Positions 33,850-38,288 of a DNA stretch of 38,288 bases are shown one piece after another. A program made the position numbers and the translations under genes. Origin of the DNA: Gardnerella kenyensis (GTDB lineage Bacteria; Actinomycetota; Actinomycetes; Actinomycetales; Bifidobacteriaceae); the NCBI GenBank assembly GCA_003585735.1, contig NQOH01000001.1, positions 356,201-394,488 of the forward strand. The letters are read 5' to 3'. Positions within the stretch are counted from its first letter, which is position 1. Each line of letters begins with the position of its first letter. Under the pieces are notes generated by a model. That model saw only the letters and a program-made list of their open reading frames with translations. It was not told the origin of the DNA and did not search any database.

Positions 33850-34188
33850 TTTCTTCTCCTTTATATCAGTGCCCTCGCGGGCAGGTTTGAGGAAAATACG
33901 TTTTATTTGGGGAATAACCCTTTGTTGTTATTGTGTTGCGCACGGTCGGCGGAGTCATCGCAAAGCCGCATGAACTCTGTCGGCGGCTACGATTTGCGCC
34001 GCGCGCAGCAAGATTAAAACCGAACCATGCTCCGGCATATTTGTCGTCACAATGTACCGCAACTGTGTAACGTCACTAAGTAACGTCACTAAGTAACGTC
34101 ACTATGAACCATCACTATGTAACTCGTAATGCCATTGCCAGCACATGGAACATTGATACTGCAGTTTTTAGGCTGCAGAAAATTTTCA
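33850..34188. other. Intergenic region upstream of the pilin gene
   Basis: 339 bases without a supported gene. It has a TGCCC/GGGCA hairpin near 33873-33887, and near-repeats GTCGGCGGAGTC and GTCGGCGGCTAC (~33946-33995). A 13-bp tandem repeat is listed separately. A promoter for the pilin gene is expected here but no convincing one was found. Confidence 0.6.
34067..34104. repeat. 13-bp tandem repeat upstream of the pilin gene
   Basis: Three copies of GTAACGTCACTAA (the last one base short), 220-260 bases upstream of the pilin start. Length change could affect pilin expression or spacing from the adhesin gene; this is speculation. Confidence 0.85.
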
Positions 34189-37100
34189 TCAGCATCGCCA
34201 CCTTTCGGTAGCCCACCTTCTGACGCGCCTAAATGCGGCACGCAACCATCCGGTGACTTTGCGGACAAAATCTTTTGCGGACGCGCAATATTCGTCAAAT
34301 CGCCTAATATCCTTGACTTTTTTGACTAAACCGCGCCAAATTTCGGAAATTTTACTGTTGCGGTTGCTGTTTCGCGCGATGTTGGCTTGCGTAGCGTGAG
34401 ATTGCGTAGCGCGAGCTTGCGTAGTGCGAACTTGCGTGAGGCTTGCGGTCATTCCGCGAGCGATTCCGCGCAAACCACACATCATGCCACCAGCCGCGCC
34501 GGCGAGCATCGCGTGACCCCACTTCGTCTGATCAACGAAGAACGCGCCGCACATAACGCACATGCCGATCATCGCCACCACCAGCAGCGCCATGCTCATC
34601 CCCTCGCCGCCGGTCTTTGGCAGAGCGAATTTATCGACCACAGTTACTGGGAAGAACTTTGCAGCGTAGTCAATGCCCTCAGTATCGGTAAAGCCCATAG
34701 CCTTAGCAAAGTTATTATTAGTAACGCTAATCTTGCTGTTCTTAATAGCATTCTTATACTTACCCAAATCCGTAAGCTTCATCGCAAGCACAACGCAATA
34801 GTATTTGCCAGACTTCGTAGGAGCTTTGTCGCTGGTGATAGTTCCGCGCGCACGCTCCATCGTTCCGCCAGTGCTATCGAACAGGAAATGCTCATCGCCA
34901 GTATTGCAGTGATCACCATTATTACTACCCTTACGGCAAGCTTCCTGTCGAGCAAAGGTTGGATATTTCCACGCTTGCTGCCAATTAAGCTTGAAGAACA
35001 GACTATCTAGATTCTCACTCCAGATATGAGTTGTACTCTTTTTAGCTTCATCACTGTCATCTCTACACAAAGCTCTAAGAGTAATGCCTTCAGGCTTGGC
35101 TGTGGACCACGAGTCAATGCCCATATCCCTCAGCAAGCCAACGCCTTTCATAACAACAATTCCGTTCGTGCTGTCTACATCCCCAGTAAACTTGCCATTT
35201 TCATACTGCTTGTAAACGTTAAGATGCAAATCACCGTCGTTAACAGGCAATCTGGTAACCTTCACCTTTGCGTAGATAGGGTGATTTTTGTTAATAGAGT
35301 CATCACCGTCAGAAACAGAGCCGTCCGGGTAGTGAACCCTAACCTCGGCCCAATAATCGTCAGCATCCTGCCACTTATCTGGGCGGAAGGTGACAGAGCC
35401 TTTGCCAGTGGCGTCATCGCTGGCTGGTTGCTTCTTGCCGTCTTTCAAATCTGGATTACCGTCTTGCATCTTAACGTTGTCTTCGCCGTCTTCAAAGTTA
35501 GCCCAAGGCAAACTCTTGGCACTCGTTTTGCTAATATCACCAGCCTTAACAAAGCGCTTAATCTCATACCAAGTGCCAGGAGGCAAAGCGCCTTCCTTAA
35601 CGTTCGCCAAATCTTCTTTTGGAACGCCATTAGCATTAACGTCCTGATTATTTCTGTCTTTAATAGTCTTCTTGCTTTGCGGCGCGCCAGAGCTTATAGC
35701 TGCCTTATTGTTATTAAGATTCTTGTCAAAAGTACTACCAGCCTGAATTTCTGGAATATTTGTATAAGTCGGGTTGTACAGCTGATTGTCCTTATGAATA
35801 TGCACAGAGAATGCGCCAGTTTTATACCCCACACCTTCTGTGCCGTAAGGATTATTCTTAGCGTTCAGCACGCTTGGAACTGGATCCTCGTTCTTGTTAG
35901 ATTTGATATTAGCTTTAACAGCACTCTCAAATTTATTAGACTCAGCATCGCCCTTTATAGCGTAGACTTTGCACACATAGTCGCCAGTCTTCTGTGCCTT
36001 GCCGACGAAGAAAGCGTGCGTGCGTTCAAAAGTATCACGGCTTTTATCTCCATCAACCCAGTCATCGTATAAGTAAGTATTAGACTTGCACTTTTTGCCA
36101 TTAGCATTGCACTCAAGCTGATCCTTAAGTGATGAATGCTTCCAAATCGTCTGCGGTTCTAAAAGACGCAAACCGTCTTTTTCGTTCTCATTCTTCGAGT
36201 TCTCATTATTAACATGACCAGGAAGAATGCCATACGTGTAGTCGGTTTGCTTGCCATTCTTGCCCTGCTTTGAGCAAATCATATGCTCGTGAAGATTGCC
36301 AACAGCGTTCGTTAAGTAAGCGTCAAACTTAGGAATATCGTTGCCAGAAAGTAAATCTCCTGGATGAAGGTTTATGCCATTTTCAACGCTGATAGTTCTG
36401 TATTGAGAATCAGTTGTATACCTAAACAAGTTAAGACCAAATTTATTATTGCCAGGCTTAGGTGTAACATTCACCTTCGCATACACAGGGTGATCCTTGT
36501 TCACGGAGCCTTCGCCGTCTGAAGTAGAGCCGTCTGGGTAGTGAACTCTAACTTCCGCCCAATATTCGCCAGCAGACTGCCACTTATCTGGGTGGAAGGT
36601 TACAGCGCCGTAATCGCGATCAGGCTGATCTAAAGTAACTACTTTGCCGTTTTTCTTAACAGGATTGTTGTCAGTGCCGCGCTTAACGTTGTCTTCACCG
36701 TCTTCAAACCTAGACCAAGTTTCCTTCTCTTCTTCCAGCGTAAACTTTTTAGCATCCTTCTTGTCATCTACTTTTCTAAGTAGCTTCTTAATCTCAAACC
36801 ACGTGCCATCAGGCAGGTAATCATCAAGAATGCTAGCTTGTTCCTTCTTCGGAACACCATTTCCAGCTTTAGTGCTCTTTGGCTGATCAGTACTGATACT
36901 GTCTTTTGTTGGACTACTATATCTACCATCCTTAATTGACTTACCAGCTTGAATATTTGGCATCTTTACATAAGTCGGGTTGTACTTTTGGTTGTCTTTA
37001 AGCTTGATTTTAAAGTAGAAGCTGCTAGCAACCCACTCTGAGCCTTTTGTTTTCTTAGCTTGATTAGATGCATCATACGCAAACTGCATTGCAGCGCCAG

Positions 37101-38288
37101 ATTTTTCAAGTCCATCAAACTGACCCAAAGCAGTATACTTTTTACTTTCATCATTTTCATGGAAAGCGAAGACTTTACACTCATACGAGCCGCCTTCCCT
37201 AGGCGTGCCACCAATCATCGCGCGCGAACGCTCCATAGTGTTACGTTCGTATTCGCTAGAGTGAAGGTATTTGTTAGGGTCACTGCAATCCATGCCCTTG
37301 CAACGCTTGTCGTTATCTCGAATCCACTGGCGGAAATCCTCAAAATGCAAACCGTTAATCTCTCCGCTAGCTTTCGCGCCCCCCTCTGCAGGCTTAAGTA
37401 ACGCGAACGGAGAATTAGGTACATCCGTCCTATGGCATATCACGCGGAAAGTAATAGGACCTTTACCATTATTTGCCCAAGAATCGAACACAATACCTTT
37501 ATTAGGGTTCTTGTTATCCTCATCTGACAGACCCATTTTCTTTCCCTTATCGATCTCGTGAGGATTCGTTTTACTTCTAAAGGAAAAGCCCCAGAACTTG
37601 TTATTATCTATGCCCGTTCCGTCATATAAACCAAGATTCAAGTCGCCGCCCGAAATTGGCAAATCACCAACTGTAACAGGTGCGTACACAGGATTACCAC
37701 TATTACCAGAGTCCTTATCTTTAGACGTAGAACCATCCGGGTACGTTACAACAACAGGAGTCTTTTCACTCTTACCAGCCTCAGACTTAGGCGGAGAAAA
37801 CGTCACTTTGCCGTTTCCTGCATTTTGTGCATCAATCTTAGACCAAGAGAGCACAGAGGAACCGTTTTCACCATACTTCTCTAGCTTAAAAGTAGAACCT
37901 TTAGGAAGACTACCTACCCTAACCCACGGCTTTTTGCGATCCCTGACGCTTTTAGGTTCAACGCTGGTAGCAGGTTTAAACGTTCCCTTAGATGGATCGG
38001 AGTCAACCTCAGTTGTTTCGTAATGCGGATTGTACAGTGACGCCTGCGAAACGACCTTTATCTTAGTTGGGTGCTGCTCCGTAACGAAAGAGCCACGACC
38101 ATAATACTTACAGTTATACGGGTATCGAGAAGGATTAGGATAAGTAATTTTTGTCCCAAATTCAAGAACTTTGCCCTTATCTTCTTTCCTAGGGTTATAA
38201 GTTACATGACCAGTTCTACTATCAATATATACAGAACCATCAGGCATATTCGATGTAGAATTAACTACTCTTACACCTTTAGGAATTT
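34189..38288 (-). CDS. Giant modular LPKTG adhesin / pilus tip protein, N-terminus outside the window
   Basis: About 1,366 residues are visible; the frame is still open at 38288. It contains at least three ~400-residue modules. Each has a Rib/YPDG-like domain (LPxGTWFEIK, FEDGEDNVK, WAEVRVHYPDGSTSDG, HPVYAKVxV) followed by a Cys-containing domain (xLHxxxY, Cys pair, (T/N)xMERxR or DTFERTH, YxCKVxA). YPDGS occurs near 37735, 36530 and 35325, i.e. every ~1,205 bases. The sorting motif LPKTG (34610-34624) is followed by a helix and then a further ~100 basic residues to the stop, 139 after the motif in all. It is first in the visible pilus operon, so it is likely the tip adhesin anchored to the pilin polymer. 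Confidence 0.88.
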   Translation of the reverse strand, partial: IPKGVRVVNSTSNMPDGSVYIDSRTGHVTYNPRKEDKGKVLEFGTKITYPNPSRYPYNCKYYGRGSFVTEQHPTKIKVVSQASLYNPHYETTEVDSDPSKGTFKPATSVEPKSVRDRKKPWVRVGSLPKGSTFKLEKYGENGSSVLSWSKIDAQNAGNGKVTFSPPKSEAGKSEKTPVVVTYPDGSTSKDKDSGNSGNPVYAPVTVGDLPISGGDLNLGLYDGTGIDNNKFWGFSFRSKTNPHEIDKGKKMGLSDEDNKNPNKGIVFDSWANNGKGPITFRVICHRTDVPNSPFALLKPAEGGAKASGEINGLHFEDFRQWIRDNDKRCKGMDCSDPNKYLHSSEYERNTMERSRAMIGGTPREGGSYECKVFAFHENDESKKYTALGQFDGLEKSGAAMQFAYDASNQAKKTKGSEWVASSFYFKIKLKDNQKYNPTYVKMPNIQAGKSIKDGRYSSPTKDSISTDQPKSTKAGNGVPKKEQASILDDYLPDGTWFEIKKLLRKVDDKKDAKKFTLEEEKETWSRFEDGEDNVKRGTDNNPVKKNGKVVTLDQPDRDYGAVTFHPDKWQSAGEYWAEVRVHYPDGSTSDGEGSVNKDHPVYAKVNVTPKPGNNKFGLNLFRYTTDSQYRTISVENGINLHPGDLLSGNDIPKFDAYLTNAVGNLHEHMICSKQGKNGKQTDYTYGILPGHVNNENSKNENEKDGLRLLEPQTIWKHSSLKDQLECNANGKKCKSNTYLYDDWVDGDKSRDTFERTHAFFVGKAQKTGDYVCKVYAIKGDAESNKFESAVKANIKSNKNEDPVPSVLNAKNNPYGTEGVGYKTGAFSVHIHKDNQLYNPTYTNIPEIQAGSTFDKNLNNNKAAISSGAPQSKKTIKDRNNQDVNANGVPKEDLANVKEGALPPGTWYEIKRFVKAGDISKTSAKSLPWANFEDGEDNVKMQDGNPDLKDGKKQPASDDATGKGSVTFRPDKWQDADDYWAEVRVHYPDGSVSDGDDSINKNHPIYAKVKVTRLPVNDGDLHLNVYKQYENGKFTGDVDSTNGIVVMKGVGLLRDMGIDSWSTAKPEGITLRALCRDDSDEAKKSTTHIWSENLDSLFFKLNWQQAWKYPTFARQEACRKGSNNGDHCNTGDEHFLFDSTGGTMERARGTITSDKAPTKSGKYYCVVLAMKLTDLGKYKNAIKNSKISVTNNNFAKAMGFTDTEGIDYAAKFFPVTVVDKFALPKTGGEGMSMALLVVAMIGMCVMCGAFFVDQTKWGHAMLAGAAGGMMCGLRGIARGMTASLTQVRTTQARATQSHATQANIARNSNRNSKISEIWRGLVKKVKDIRRFDEYCASAKDFVRKVTGWLRAAFRRVRRWATERWRC

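Noticed and set aside
34129..34329. Small + strand gene after the adhesin
   Set aside because: No ribosome site, overlaps the adhesin tail in antisense, Pro/Ser/Gly-rich translation without family signal.
35026..36072. 348-codon + strand frame opposite the adhesin
   Set aside because: Shadow of the modular adhesin; no ribosome site and no family resemblance.

Overview
The window looks like chromosomal DNA of a low-GC member of the Bifidobacteriaceae, most likely Gardnerella. This is inferred from gene content and AT-rich codon use: a DivIVA-domain protein, a DUF2342 metalloprotease beside a Lon-like S16 protease, a DUF3107 protein, a type-2 IleRS behind an actinobacterial T-box, a very large S8 surface protease, and a class C sortase pilus cluster. 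No transposase, integrase, phage gene or CRISPR array was found.

Region 1 (1-9.6 kb) is core actinobacterial genome. It holds the partial DivIVA-domain gene, tRNA-Val(TAC), the Lon-like protease, the DUF2342 metalloprotease, a compact UvrD/PcrA-type helicase, a phosphotransferase-fold protein with a degenerate active site, a DUF3107 protein, a PHP phosphoesterase and a VKOR-type membrane oxidoreductase. Several genes here and later carry in-frame minisatellites that code Asn/Gln/Ser/Thr-rich tracts.

Region 2 (9.6-16.2 kb) is a minus-strand peptide ABC importer. The order of transcription is permease C, permease B, lipoprotein receptor, then a double ATPase in one polypeptide, followed by glutamate racemase (murI). 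Two REP-like 36-bp palindromes lie in the gap before the receptor gene.

Region 3 (16.2-23.2 kb) holds a composite hairpin element, a brnT-brnA toxin-antitoxin pair with a palindromic operator, and ileS under a translational T-box whose sequestrator can be read directly. It continues with tRNA-Arg(CCT), three more 36-bp palindromes, exonuclease VII (xseA-xseB), and tRNA-Lys(CTT) with its terminator.

Region 4 (23.2-38.3 kb) is surface and accessory DNA. A second copy of the composite element abuts a 1,856-residue secreted subtilase ending in an LAVTG sorting signal. Next comes a small island with an Abi/HEPN gene and a divergent two-hairpin small RNA candidate. The island lies between imperfect direct repeats that include a copy of the 3' end of the neighbouring sortase gene. 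The pilus locus follows (minus strand): a giant modular LPKTG adhesin (N-terminus outside the window), a backbone pilin (LPKTG) and a class C sortase.

The strongest candidates for undescribed biology are: the Abi/HEPN gene with its small RNA between direct repeats; the 36-bp palindrome family CTTTAC-N6-GTAAAG (5 copies); the ~190-200 bp composite element whose stems covary between copies; and the LPKTG adhesin with three ~400-residue modules and a 139-residue basic tail after its sorting motif. All homology statements come from reading the sequence without database searches.
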